Below, piece after piece: positions 17,216 to 25,520 of a DNA stretch of 61,702 nucleotides; position 1 is the first letter of the stretch; every line of letters starts with the position of its first letter. The notes under the pieces were generated by a model. It was not told the origin of the DNA and ran no database searches. It worked only from the letters and a program-made list of their open reading frames with translations. Both the position numbers and the translations under genes were made by a program. This DNA is from Verrucomicrobiales bacterium (lineage in GTDB: Bacteria; Verrucomicrobiota; Verrucomicrobiia; Limisphaerales; UBA9464): contig JAIXZE010000197.1 of assembly GCA_027489875.1 (NCBI GenBank), positions 1-61,702 of the forward strand, given 5' to 3'.

Positions 17216-18409
17216 TCAAACGCCGTCGTCCATCAGTCGGCTCACCGCCCGCGCGATCATCAACTCCTCGTCGGTACGGATTACGCGAACCACGACCTGA
17301 CCACCGGTGCGTGAGATCACGGGCGCATTCTCCGCGTTGCGCTCCGGCTGCAGTTCAATACCTAGAAACCCAAGCCCTTCGCAGATCCGGGCGCGCACCG
17401 TCGGGCAGTTCTCACCGATGCCTCCTGCAAAGACCAGGGTGTCCAATCCGCCCAGCACCGCGGCGTACGAACCCACGCACTTCTTCGCCTGATGACAGAA
17501 CAGGTCCACCGCCTCGCCCGCCCGCACATCGCAGGCCGCCCGCGATAGCAGGTCTCGCATGTCCGAACTCGTCTCCGAAATGCCCAACAATCCCGATTCC
17601 GCAGTCACCATCCGCGAATACGCCTCCAGTGACAGCCCTTCCGTCCGACCAAGATACGCCGCCAGTCCGGGATCCAGATCCCCCGATCGTCGGCCCATCA
17701 CCAACCCTGCCGTCGGCGTGAAGCCCATGCTGGTCTCCACGCTCTGCCCATCCCGCACCGCCGCCATGCTCGCTCCGTTCCCCAGATGAGCGAGGATGAC
17801 CCGGCCTGTCCTCGCCGCGGAGTCCCCTCGCGCGATCAGTTCCTCCATCAGGTAGGCGTACGAAAGGCCGTGGAAGCCGTACCGTTGAATTCCCTTCGCG
17901 TCATACCTCCGCGGAATGGCCAGCATCCGGGCGACCCGCGGCAGCGTCCGGTGAAACGCGGTGTCGAAGCACACCACCTGCCGCAGTTCCGGATGCCGCC
18001 GGCGCACCACATCCATCAAGCCAATCGCGCGCGGCAGATGCTCGGGGTCGCACTCCACGATGCCGTTCAATCCATCCAACAGGGCCTCCGTGACCCACTC
18101 CGGACCCGTGCGCTCCATGCCATGCACCACCCGGTGACCCACCGCTTCAATCAAGGCAAACTCCGGGCGCGCCTCCAGCCAGTCGAGCAGCCATTCCACC
18201 GGTGCCGCGCCATCCTCCATCGTCAGCGGCAACGATTCCTCAACCTCTCCCAACCGGTCCTGAAATGTCAGGCACATCCCCGGCATCCCAATCCGATCGA
18301 GCTTGCCGCTCAAACCGCGCGTCAATTTCCCGTCCAGCCGATAGAGTGCAAAGCGGATGCTCGAAGACCCTCCGTTGAGGGTCAGAAGGAAGGCGTGGGT
18401 TGGTTTCAT
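17216..18409 (-). CDS. ackA: Acetate kinase
   Basis: A 397-residue ASKHA-fold kinase converting acetyl phosphate and ADP to acetate and ATP. Recognisable parts are LTLNGGSSSIRFALY at the N-terminus (family LNCGSSSIK), VGHRVVHGM, CFDTAFHRTLP, RYGFHGLSYAYL, HLGNGASMAAVRDG and FAGGIGENCP. ATG 18409 (MKPTHAFLL) puts the phosphate loop at residues 10-16. With phosphoketolase downstream it completes a route to ATP; no phosphotransacetylase gene is in the cluster. Palindromic repeat copy 2 lies in its upstream region. Confidence 0.95.
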   Translation of the reverse strand: MKPTHAFLLTLNGGSSSIRFALYRLDGKLTRGLSGKLDRIGMPGMCLTFQDRLGEVEESLPLTMEDGAAPVEWLLDWLEARPEFALIEAVGHRVVHGMERTGPEWVTEALLDGLNGIVECDPEHLPRAIGLMDVVRRRHPELRQVVCFDTAFHRTLPRVARMLAIPRRYDAKGIQRYGFHGLSYAYLMEELIARGDSAARTGRVILAHLGNGASMAAVRDGQSVETSMGFTPTAGLVMGRRSGDLDPGLAAYLGRTEGLSLEAYSRMVTAESGLLGISETSSDMRDLLSRAACDVRAGEAVDLFCHQAKKCVGSYAAVLGGLDTLVFAGGIGENCPTVRARICEGLGFLGIELQPERNAENAPVISRTGGQVVVRVIRTDEELMIARAVSRLMDDGV

Positions 18410-18547
18410 GGCTGCCCGGAGATCCAGGCTCACCCCAGTGGCAGGTCAATGCCACGATCGCCAATGAATCGATCCGATTCTTTCGGACCCGCCGCACCTC
18501 TCCGACAGCGGCCGCGACAGCTGCACCTTTCAAATGTACAATTTATA

Positions 18548-18673
18548 GATGCGACCCCATTGCCTTTTCTTCTTCGGGGCGGCGATGTCCTCATCGCCAT
18601 TGGAAAGGCTTCGGAACGGCGACGAGGACGTCGCCACCCCGCTCCACGCCGGGCCATGTCGAGACGCACCCCC
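18548..18673. repeat. Palindromic repeat family A, copy 2
   Basis: Core hairpins GGCGATGTCCTCATCGCC and GGCGACGAGGACGTCGCC are intact. The outer arms (GATGCGACCCC... / ...GAGACGCACCCCC) are more diverged than in copies 1 and 3. It lies between divergent ackA and the sialidase-like gene. Nothing else is recognisable between 18410 and 18741. Confidence 0.8.
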
Positions 18674-18741
18674 ATGTTCCCCTCGCTGTCGCAACCCGCC
18701 TTCGGACTTGAATCCCCGCCCACCGCTCCCACCCTCGCCCC

Positions 18742-19806
18742 ATGTCCTGGATTGTCCGCGGGCTCTGCCTGCTTCTCATTTCCCTCGCCATCACCGCCGC
18801 GGAACCGCGGATCGAACGTCTCTTCGGACCCGAAACCCCAACCGGTGAATACAAGCACCCGGCCGCCATCGGTGAACTCGCCAACGGCGACCTCTACCTC
18901 GTCTTTTTCAGCGGACGCGGCGAATACCGCGACAACAGCGCGGCCGTCTTCGGCTCCCGCCTCAAGTCCGGTTCCAAGCGCTGGTCGCGGCCCGAACGGA
19001 TCGCCTCGAACCCCTTCCATTCCCTCGGCAACGCCGTCGTGTGGCAGGCACCGGACGGAGTCGTGTGGCTCTTCTACGTCGCGCGCTATGGCGAGCTCTG
19101 GAGCGATTCCCGCATCACCGCCAAGATCTCCCGCGACAACGCCCGCACCTGGTCCGAACCGTTCCAGATCACCTTCGAAGCCGGCACGATGGTCCGGAAC
19201 CGCCCGATCGTCACAGGCGACGGGGCCTACCTGCTGCCGGTCTATCATGAACGCGGCACCGACACCGAAGTCAGCGATCCCAACGACACATCCTTCTTCC
19301 TCCGCTTCGATCCCAAGACCCGCCAATGGACCGAAAGCAACCGCGTTGGTTCACGCCTCGGCAACATCCAACCCGCCCCCGCGGTGATTGACGGATCTCA
19401 CCTCGTCGCCTTCTGCCGTCGCGGCGGCGATTACAACGGTCGACCGGACGGCTGGCTCGTGCGAACCGAATCCAACGACCACGGCAAGACGTGGACCCGG
19501 GGAACCGACTCCGAGTTTCCGAACCCCAACGCGGCCGTGGACTTCCTCCGCCTCCACAGCGGCCATCACCTGCTCGTCTACAACAACAGCTTCACCAACC
19601 GCACGCCCCTCACGGTCGCGCTCTCCACGGACGGTGCCCGCACGTTCCCGCACCGGATGGATCTCCAGAGCAAGCCGGACGGTGACTACGGCTATCCCGT
19701 GGCGCTCCAGACCAAGGATGGCCGCATCCACGTCTCCTTCACCACGGACGAGCGTACTGTCGTCCGCAAGGCCGTGTTCACCGAAGCCGACCTGATCAAA
19801 CGCTGA
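18742..19806 (+). CDS. Secreted sialidase-like BNR-repeat protein
   Basis: A 354-residue exported protein with a signal peptide (about residues 1-20, WIVRGLCLLLISLAITAA) and a six-bladed propeller of the sialidase superfamily. Asp-box (S-X-D-X-G-X-T-W) motifs appear as SRDNARTWS, SNDHGKTWT and STDGARTF. Proteins of this type in Verrucomicrobiota are often annotated as exo-alpha-sialidase, but the arginine triad cannot be confirmed by eye, so another glycosidase or binding role is possible. It is monocistronic; repeat copy 2 precedes it and the 192-bp repeat copy follows 18 bases after the stop codon. Confidence 0.82.
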   Translation: MSWIVRGLCLLLISLAITAAEPRIERLFGPETPTGEYKHPAAIGELANGDLYLVFFSGRGEYRDNSAAVFGSRLKSGSKRWSRPERIASNPFHSLGNAVVWQAPDGVVWLFYVARYGELWSDSRITAKISRDNARTWSEPFQITFEAGTMVRNRPIVTGDGAYLLPVYHERGTDTEVSDPNDTSFFLRFDPKTRQWTESNRVGSRLGNIQPAPAVIDGSHLVAFCRRGGDYNGRPDGWLVRTESNDHGKTWTRGTDSEFPNPNAAVDFLRLHSGHHLLVYNNSFTNRTPLTVALSTDGARTFPHRMDLQSKPDGDYGYPVALQTKDGRIHVSFTTDERTVVRKAVFTEADLIKR

Positions 19807-19823
19807 ACGCCGCGGGTTCGCTC

Positions 19824-20015
19824 CATCACAGTTCGAGTTCGTTCGGGCCGCTCGAACTGGAATTCTTGATCAACTGGCCCTCAGGAACGTCCTGAGCCGT
19901 TTGAGGATGCCCATGTTCGCCTCCCTTTGTCACCGGATGGACACCGTTTCCTCCCTCGCGTCCTCGCGGCTTCGCGCGAACCATTCCCCTGTTTGAAGGA
20001 GGGTTTCGTGCGAAG
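19824..20015 (+). repeat. 192-bp direct repeat, left copy
   Basis: Matches 20974-21165 along its whole length without gaps, with only scattered substitutions (offset exactly 1150 bp). It contains a GTTCGAG...CTCGAAC hairpin near the start and an inverted repeat GGCTTCGCGCGAA...TTCGTGCGAAGCC near the end. The two copies bracket the vapBC module. The remaining intergenic sequence up to 20195 shows nothing recognisable. Confidence 0.9.
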
Positions 20016-20195
20016 CCGCCAGGGTGAGAAAGAATGAAGGTTGGGTTTACGACAACGGCAGGGCAGCGACGGGAACCACGTTCCTACTTCCCTGCGCCTC
20101 CGCGCCCCGGCGGGAAACCGTCCCCCCGGAACCTCCGCGTCAGAGACTCCCGAACCTCCATGCAACCGTTGCCATCTTCATCCGCTCTGAGTACT

Positions 20196-20214
20196 TTGAC
20201 CAGAGACTGGTTAA
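20196..20214 (+). promoter_or_regulatory. Candidate operator of the vapBC operon
   Basis: An inverted repeat TTGACCAG-AGA-CTGGTTAA, with one mismatch in 8-bp arms, ends 15 bases before the antitoxin ATG. Toxin-antitoxin complexes usually bind such palindromes to autoregulate. TTGACC could also serve as a -35 element. Function is inference. Confidence 0.45.
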
Positions 20215-20229
20215 TTTGGAGAATACATC

Positions 20230-20493
20230 ATGGCCACCATCACCGCCTTTGAAGCCAAGACCCGTTTCGGCGAACTGCTCGAACGCGTGGGCAACGGCGA
20301 GGAGATCATCATCACCCGCCACGAGAAGCCCGTCGCGCGCATCGTGCCCGAAGGCCGGCGGAGCCTCACGCAGGTCCGGCAGGCTGTGCAGTCTCTGGAT
20401 GAATTGCGGCTGCGGATCGCCGGGCGGACCAAGGGCCGCGCGAAGCTGTCCGATTCGGAGGTTCGCGCAGCCATTGAGGAGGGGCGGCGTTGA
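20230..20493 (+). CDS. Phd/YefM-type antitoxin
   Basis: An 87-residue antitoxin. The N-terminal Phd/YefM fold is plain: ITAFEAKTRFGELLERVGNG, then EEIIITRHEKPVARIVPEG. The C-terminal half (about residues 45-87), with a SLDELRLRIAGRTKGRAKLS stretch, is the expected toxin-neutralising tail. TTTGGAGAA lies 8-14 bases upstream of the ATG. Its stop overlaps the toxin start by one base. It should bind the toxin and repress the operon through the palindrome at 20196-20214. Confidence 0.9.
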   Translation: MATITAFEAKTRFGELLERVGNGEEIIITRHEKPVARIVPEGRRSLTQVRQAVQSLDELRLRIAGRTKGRAKLSDSEVRAAIEEGRR

Positions 20494-20909
20494 TGGAGCG
20501 GCTGGTTGTCGATGCGTCGGTAGCTGTGGCTTGGGTCCACCCCGGTCAAGCCACTCCGCAGACAGATGCCCTCCTGGCCAAAGTCGGCCAGGGTGCGGTA
20601 GTGACCGTACCCGCGCTGTGGCCGGTCGAGATGGCGAACGTGCTCCTCGTGTTGGAACGACGAGGAAAGCTGACGGCCGACGAACGGACAGTGGCATTGG
20701 AGGCGCTGCGGTCTCTGGCCTTTGAGGTGGACCACGAGATGTCCGCGATTGCGTTCACGCGATTGTCCAAGCTCGCTTCAGAACTGAACTTGAGCGTCTA
20801 CGACGCCGCCTATCTGGAACTCGCGCTACGCCTGAAGATACCCCTGGCCTGCAAGGACGGACCGCTCCGGGACGCAGCCAAGCGTCGCCGAATGACGGTT
20901 CTACCCTGA
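20493..20909 (+). CDS. vapC: VapC-type PIN-domain toxin (ribonuclease)
   Basis: A 138-residue PIN-domain ribonuclease. Acidic active-site residues are visible in VVDASVAVAW (first Asp), PVEMAN (Glu), SVYDAAYLELA (Asp) and ACKDGPL (Asp). VapC toxins cleave tRNA or rRNA to halt growth. ATG 20493 shares its A with the antitoxin TGA stop, and GAGGAGGGG precedes it. The pairing is Phd-type antitoxin with PIN toxin, as in many vapBC loci. The module lies between 192-bp direct repeats. Confidence 0.9.
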   Translation: MERLVVDASVAVAWVHPGQATPQTDALLAKVGQGAVVTVPALWPVEMANVLLVLERRGKLTADERTVALEALRSLAFEVDHEMSAIAFTRLSKLASELNLSVYDAAYLELALRLKIPLACKDGPLRDAAKRRRMTVLP

Positions 20910-20973
20910 GAACTCCGCATCGTTCCACCCCTTCCGCCTCCGCCGAGCCGCACGGAACGCCCCGGTTTCGCCT

Positions 20974-21165
20974 CATCACAGTTCGAGTTCGTTCGGTCCG
21001 CTCGAACTGGAATTCTTGATCAACTGGCCCTCAGGGACGTCCTGAGCCGTTTGAGGATGTCCATGTTCGCCAACCTTTGACGCCGGATGGACACCGTTTC
21101 CTCCCTGGCGTCCTCGCGGCTTCGCGCGAACCATTCCCCTGTTTGAAGGAGGGTTTCGCGCGAAG
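20974..21165 (+). repeat. 192-bp direct repeat, right copy
   Basis: Second copy of the repeat at 19824-20015, in the same orientation, beginning CATCACAGTTCGAG and ending with CGAAG after TTTCGCG. The two copies delimit a 1150-bp unit carrying vapBC. Confidence 0.9.
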
Positions 21166-21243
21166 AACCGAATCCTTACAGAAGGGGTGTTTTGCAGCAA
21201 TGAACTGGCGGTCTGCAGCGTGTCTACATTCTTCAATGCATGC

Positions 21244-21269
21244 GCCGGGTGAGGGCACCCGGCCTACAG
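21244..21269. repeat. Partial repeat family B hairpin
   Basis: GCCGGGTG-AGGG-CACCCGGC followed by CTACA is a single arm of the family seen complete at 29792-29893 and 37769-37865. Confidence 0.6.
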
Positions 21270-21335
21270 GTTCGTGGCTCGGACTCAACGAACGTGTCCT
21301 CGTAGACTCGATCAAACGCAGTCCTCTTGAGCGCA

Positions 21336-21461
21336 TTGCCCATTTCAGTCCCCCTCGCCGAGGCCAAGAGCAAGCTGTCAGAACATTCTCCTATCTTCAG
21401 GGTATACATCCTTCAAGAACTGTTCAACCAGCTCCTTATACCTACTATGTTGAACGAGTAG
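21336..21461 (+). pseudogene. Relic of a second Phd/YefM antitoxin
   Basis: A 41-codon frame starting at TTG encodes ISVPLAEAKSKLSE, a typical antitoxin N-terminus. It then diverges into sequence with no antitoxin similarity and stops at TAG. The rest of the antitoxin and any toxin are missing. It lies 170 bases after the right copy of the 192-bp repeat. The frame has no codon bias and no clear ribosome-binding site, so it is more likely debris than a gene. The rest of 20910-21525 holds only repeats. Confidence 0.45.
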
Positions 21462-21525
21462 CGTCGCCACGAAGCTGGGCCCCTCGGCAAGGCGGGGCCC
21501 GCTTTTCTAACCCCGTTGCCGCTTC

Positions 21526-22491
21526 TCAAGCGCTGAAGGCCTTGCGCAGCATCGCGACGCTCTTCGGCACGGCGATGTCCGGGTCCTGCTTGCCTTCCAT
21601 CTCGAGCGAGACGTAGCCGGTGTACCCAGCCGCCTTCAGGATCTTGGCGATCCGGCGATAATTCAGGTCCAGCGTGTACCATTCGCCACCGCCGGGATAG
21701 GTCTTCGCCTGCACATACACCGTCCGGCCGGCGATCTTCTCGAGCTTCGGGTACGGCTCCTCGAGGAAGTTCCCGGTGTCCATCAGCGCGCCCAGCCACG
21801 GCGACGGCACCATATCCAGCAACCGAAGCAGTCCCTCGGGGGTGCGGGTCAGACCCCAGTGGTTTTCGAGTGCGAGCGTAACCCCGCACTCGGCCGCCTT
21901 CGGCAGGCATTGCTGGATGCAATCGGCGCACCATTGGAAACCCTGGTCCTCGCTGACTCCAGGCGTCACCGGTTCCACACCCTTCGCCTTCATCAGGTCA
22001 TCGAAGGAGGCGATCGTGTTCCAGCGTCCCGAGTTCAACCGGATGCAGGGCACGCCCAGCGCATAGGCGATCTCGATGCACTTGAGCGTGTGATCGACCT
22101 GCGCCTTGCGGAACGCCGGATCCGGATCCACGAAATCCTGATGGACCGACAACGCGACCAGGTCGATGCCCTTGCGGAAGGCATGCTGCTTCAACCGGGC
22201 AAGGTAACCGCGGTGTTCGGAAGTCAGCGGTTCCTTCTCGGGGATGTCCATCTGCCGGTGCAGGATGTCGACGCCTTCCACCCCCAGCGCGGCGGCCTTG
22301 TCGATCACCGTCTCGATCCGCACCCGTTCCGTCTTGAAGTGCCAGTAGGAATAGCTGGCGATGCCGATCTTGATCTTCGGCAGCGGTGCCTGGCCGGTCG
22401 CAGCCTCCGCCGGCGCACCGCCGATGATACCGGTTGCACCCGTTGCCCCCGCCGCCATCGCGGCCCGTCCGAGAAACGCCCGTCGATTCAT
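21526..22491 (-). CDS. TAT-exported sugar phosphate isomerase/epimerase (xylose isomerase-like TIM barrel)
   Basis: A 321-residue protein of the AP-endonuclease-2/xylose isomerase-like family. The N-terminus is a twin-arginine leader (NRRAFLGRAAMAAGATG, ending AEA about residue 30). The TIM barrel has VEGVDILHR, LALENHWG (metal-binding Glu region), ALMDTGNF, YVQAKTY and GYVSLEMEG, giving the expected Glu/Asp/His/Glu metal-ligand set. Such exported isomerases are abundant in Planctomycetes and Verrucomicrobia and act on unknown sugars. ATG 22491 begins the leader. Divergent from fba, with repeat copy 3 between. Confidence 0.88.
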   Translation of the reverse strand: MNRRAFLGRAAMAAGATGATGIIGGAPAEAATGQAPLPKIKIGIASYSYWHFKTERVRIETVIDKAAALGVEGVDILHRQMDIPEKEPLTSEHRGYLARLKQHAFRKGIDLVALSVHQDFVDPDPAFRKAQVDHTLKCIEIAYALGVPCIRLNSGRWNTIASFDDLMKAKGVEPVTPGVSEDQGFQWCADCIQQCLPKAAECGVTLALENHWGLTRTPEGLLRLLDMVPSPWLGALMDTGNFLEEPYPKLEKIAGRTVYVQAKTYPGGGEWYTLDLNYRRIAKILKAAGYTGYVSLEMEGKQDPDIAVPKSVAMLRKAFSA

Positions 22492-22559
22492 GCCCCCGGA
22501 GTTACCACCGCCCCACACCGGTTGCCAGAACTGGCTTCAGGGAACAGCCCCCACCCCGC

Positions 22560-22697
22560 CGGGCGCATCTTGACACTGCCCCTTTTTGGTGAGGATTCGG
22601 GGTGGCGATGTCCTCATCGCCATTTGGAATGGCTTTGGAACGGCGACGAGGACGTCCCCACCCCGTTCCAAGCGGGGGCAGGGTCAGGATGCGCCCG
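22560..22697. repeat. Palindromic repeat family A, copy 3
   Basis: Outer arms CGGGCGCATCTTGACACTG and ...CAGGATGCGCCCG are almost perfectly complementary. Core hairpins are GGCGATGTCCTCATCGCC and GGCGACGAGGACGTCCCC. It fills the divergent spacer between the isomerase and fba. Confidence 0.87.
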
Positions 22698-22805
22698 CCA
22701 AGGACCCCGCCCGCGCCCCAAAATTCCTGTTTCACGCATGGGAAGGGTCCGGTACGGTCCCCGGCCGGTCGGGTCATCCGGCCCTCGGAAAATTTCAATC
22801 TGCAT

Positions 22806-23771
22806 ATGCCACTGACTCACACGCGCGAGCTGTTCGCAAAGGCCCTCAAGGGCAAGTACGCCCTGGGTGCGTTCAACGTGAACAACATGGAGTTGCTCCA
22901 GGCCATTGTGGAGGCCTGCGAGGAGGAGAAGGCCCCGGTCATGCTCCAGATCTCCAAGGGAGCCCGGGACTACGCGAACCCCGTCTACCTCAAGAAGCTC
23001 ATCGAGGCAGCCGTCTCCACCACCACCATCCCCATCGCCGTCCACCTGGACCACGGCGACTCCTTCGAACTCTGCAAGCAGTGCATCGATGAGGGCTTCA
23101 CCTCCGTCATGATCGATGCCTCGCACGAGCCATGGGAGAAGAACGTCGAAGTCACCCGCCGCGTCGTCGAGTACGCCCACAAGCACAACTGCGTCGTGGA
23201 ATCCGAACTCGGCCACCTTGTCGGTGCCCAGTTCGATGACGGCGAAGAAGGCGGCAACTACTCCACCGGCGGCCACTACACCCACCCGGAGGAAGCCGTC
23301 CAGTTCGTCCGCGAATCCGGCTGCGATTCCCTCGCCGTCGCCATCGGCAACAGCCATGGCGCCTACAAGTTCAAGGGCGAGCAGCATCTCGACCTCGAAC
23401 GCCTCAAGGCCATCAAGAAGGCCCTGATGGACGCCGGTCTCGGCGACTACCCGCTGGTCCTCCACGGTGCCTCCTCGGTGCCCAAGGAAATCGCCCAGAA
23501 GATCAACCAATACGGCGGAACCATGGGCGAAGACACCGCAGGCGTGCCTGAGGCGGACATCGAAATCGCCCGCCGCGTGGGTTGCACCAAGGTCAACATC
23601 GACACCGACCTCCGCATGGCCATGACCGCCGCCATCCGCGAGGTGTTCGTGACCAAGCCCAAGGAGTTCGATCCCCGGAAGTACCTCGCTCCCGCCCGCA
23701 AGGCCGTGAAGGAACTCGTCCGTCACAAGATCAAAAACGTCCTGTGCTCGGCCGGCCACGCCTTCGACTGA
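22806..23771 (+). CDS. fba: Class II fructose-bisphosphate aldolase
   Basis: A 321-residue zinc aldolase that cleaves fructose-1,6-bisphosphate in glycolysis or condenses trioses in gluconeogenesis. Visible motifs are GAFNVNNMELLQAIVEAC near the N-terminus, AVHLDHGDSFELCKQCID (catalytic Asp and first zinc His), the GGHYTHPEEA region, LVLHGASSVPKEI (zinc His) and KVNIDTDLRMAMTAAIRE for phosphate binding. The ATG at 22806 is the family start. It is probably the working aldolase, given the class I relic at 13473. A terminator follows at 23796. Confidence 0.95.
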   Translation: MPLTHTRELFAKALKGKYALGAFNVNNMELLQAIVEACEEEKAPVMLQISKGARDYANPVYLKKLIEAAVSTTTIPIAVHLDHGDSFELCKQCIDEGFTSVMIDASHEPWEKNVEVTRRVVEYAHKHNCVVESELGHLVGAQFDDGEEGGNYSTGGHYTHPEEAVQFVRESGCDSLAVAIGNSHGAYKFKGEQHLDLERLKAIKKALMDAGLGDYPLVLHGASSVPKEIAQKINQYGGTMGEDTAGVPEADIEIARRVGCTKVNIDTDLRMAMTAAIREVFVTKPKEFDPRKYLAPARKAVKELVRHKIKNVLCSAGHAFD

Positions 23772-23795
23772 GCCCCGGTCCATCCACCTTCAATC

Positions 23796-23828
23796 AGGGC
23801 CGGTTCCTTCGGGTTCCGGCCCTTTTTC
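23796..23828 (+). terminator. Rho-independent terminator of fba
   Basis: An 8-bp stem AGGGCCGG / CCGGCCCT encloses a 12-base loop and runs straight into TTTTT (23823-23827). The next gene's ATG follows directly at 23829. Confidence 0.75.
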
Positions 23829-24452
23829 ATGCCCCGCCCCCCTGTCCTTCACGCTCTCCCAGGCATGGGAGCCGACCACCGGATGTTCCCTCCGCCGTGG
23901 AATTCCCTGCCCGGCTTCATCGCCCGGGATTGGCCCAGGCACGAGGGCGAAACCTCCCTGCCGGAACTCGGCGATCGCCTGATCAAGGAATTCAGGATCC
24001 AACCCGGGGATGGGATCATCGGGGCCTCCCTCGGAGGAATGGTCGGATGCGAAATCGCCGCACGGATCGAGCTAAGCCATCTGGTTCTGGTTGGGAGCGC
24101 AGTGGACGCAAGCGAAGTGAGATCAGTCCTCCGACTCCTCCACCCGGTAGCGGCCATCACGCCGTTCCGCTTCCTGACGTCGCTCGCGCGACGGATTCCA
24201 AGCAGCCTTACAGAGGGATTCGGCGCTTCGGACCCGAACTTCATCCGCGTCATGTGCCGGGCCGTCTGCGAGTGGCCTGGCAGTCCGCCTCTGGCGGCCA
24301 ATCCCCTCCGGGTCCACGGTCGCTCCGACTGGATCATCTGTCCGCCACCCAAGGCAGATCTCTTCATCGACGGGGGCCATTTGATCTCCATGACCCACGC
24401 GTCCGCGTGCGTGGACTTCGTCCGACCACGGCTCACGCAAACCAACCCCTGA
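23829..24452 (+). CDS. Alpha/beta-hydrolase fold protein
   Basis: A 207-residue small alpha/beta hydrolase. The oxyanion region is LHALPGMGADHRMF at the N-terminus; the nucleophile elbow GASLGG lies near residue 65. Candidate triad partners are the Asp in VHGRSDWII and the His in DGGHLISM. It lacks a signal peptide, so it is cytosolic, and the lid is short. The ATG directly abuts the fba terminator, so it either depends on readthrough or uses a leaderless or unseen start. Substrate is unknown. Confidence 0.75.
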   Translation: MPRPPVLHALPGMGADHRMFPPPWNSLPGFIARDWPRHEGETSLPELGDRLIKEFRIQPGDGIIGASLGGMVGCEIAARIELSHLVLVGSAVDASEVRSVLRLLHPVAAITPFRFLTSLARRIPSSLTEGFGASDPNFIRVMCRAVCEWPGSPPLAANPLRVHGRSDWIICPPPKADLFIDGGHLISMTHASACVDFVRPRLTQTNP

Positions 24453-24464
24453 CACGCATCCAAG

Positions 24465-25412
24465 TCAGCGGGCCCGCCGGAGACCATCCAAAACTTCCGC
24501 CAATCCCGTCAGGCTCACCACCTGGATGGCACCCACCTCGTTGAGAACCTCCTGGTAGCCGCACGACGCCCGCCCGCCCGCCACGATCTGGGTTCCCTCG
24601 GGCAGCAACCGGCGCAGCCGACGGATTTCCGTGGGAAGCAACGGATCGCCTTCCGGATGGACGATCGACAGGGCGACCGCCCGCGCATTGTGTGCCCGGA
24701 CCACCGAAACGATCTCCTCCGACGGGAGGCTCGCGCCGGCGTAGATGACCCTCCAACCCCGCGTGGTCGCCGACGCGGCCACGAGGATCGCCCCCAATTC
24801 GTGCAATTGGCCCGTCGGTGTCGTCGACACCAACACCGGCGCTCCGGGATGGACCGCCATTGGCCGGGACACCTGCCCGAGAAAGGTCCGTATGCAGGCG
24901 GAAGCCACATGCTCATGGGCCACCTTCAGCTCGCCATTCCGCCAGGCTTCTCCGATGCGCTCCACCAGCGGGACGATGATCTCGCTCAACAAACGAACCT
25001 GCCCCAGCACCACCGACCCACGGTCCAACACCGCTTCCAGCCGCCCGCTGTCCATGGCCTCCACCGCTGCGTAGGCATCGGCTACCAACTGGGAGGCCGC
25101 CGTGGCATTCGAACCTTGGGATGATGCATCCCCGGCCCGCAAGCTGCCGCCAGCATTGCCCTCCTGAGCCACCAACATCGCCAACCGCTCGGTGGGCAAC
25201 TGGGCAATGTCACCAATGCTATGGCCGGCGTCCGTCGCGCGCTTCAGCAAGGCCAAGCGCTCAATCTCTTCGGTGGAATAAAGCCGACGATTCCCGTCAT
25301 TCCGCTCGGGATTGATCGTCGCATACCGCTTTTCCCACGCACGGATCAGGTGCGGACTCAGGCCCGTTTTCCGGGCCACCACCTTGATCGAATGCCGTAA
25401 GTCGTTCGCCAT
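24465..25412 (-). CDS. CarH/LitR-like MerR regulator with cobalamin-binding domain
   Basis: A 315-residue regulator. The N-terminal MerR winged helix spans about residues 6-75 (IKVVARKTGLSPHLIRAWEKRY, later NRRLYSTEEIERL). After an Ala-rich linker comes a four-helix bundle (about 110-180) with the W-X9-EH motif (Trp157, Glu167-His168) that caps adenosylcobalamin in CarH. A Rossmann B12 domain (about 190-310) has the lower-ligand GQLHELG (His204). These are the residues that make CarH a green/blue-light sensor. ATG 25412 (MANDLRH) is chosen; 25442 adds ten residues. It is divergent from a sigma-factor gene. Confidence 0.88.
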   Translation of the reverse strand: MANDLRHSIKVVARKTGLSPHLIRAWEKRYATINPERNDGNRRLYSTEEIERLALLKRATDAGHSIGDIAQLPTERLAMLVAQEGNAGGSLRAGDASSQGSNATAASQLVADAYAAVEAMDSGRLEAVLDRGSVVLGQVRLLSEIIVPLVERIGEAWRNGELKVAHEHVASACIRTFLGQVSRPMAVHPGAPVLVSTTPTGQLHELGAILVAASATTRGWRVIYAGASLPSEEIVSVVRAHNARAVALSIVHPEGDPLLPTEIRRLRRLLPEGTQIVAGGRASCGYQEVLNEVGAIQVVSLTGLAEVLDGLRRAR

Positions 25413-25520
25413 GTTCTGTTCAGTACCCAGCTTTCCCATCACCAGACATCGCCTTCCAAGTTTCGCAAGACGTGCTGGTCCCTTTCTTATCGCAGCCGGC
25501 CTTCACTTCCGAGCACAGAA

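Noticed and set aside
20976..21236. A frame ending NSSSSGPNELEL across the right 192-bp repeat
   Set aside because: It reads through repeat sequence, and the equivalent frame is not kept in the left copy, so coding is unlikely.
21378..21470. A 30-codon minus-strand frame reading YKELVEQFLKDVYPEDRRMF at its end
   Set aside because: It looks protein-like but is very short, lacks a start signal and overlaps the antitoxin relic on the other strand. It may be the tail of another decayed gene; noted only.
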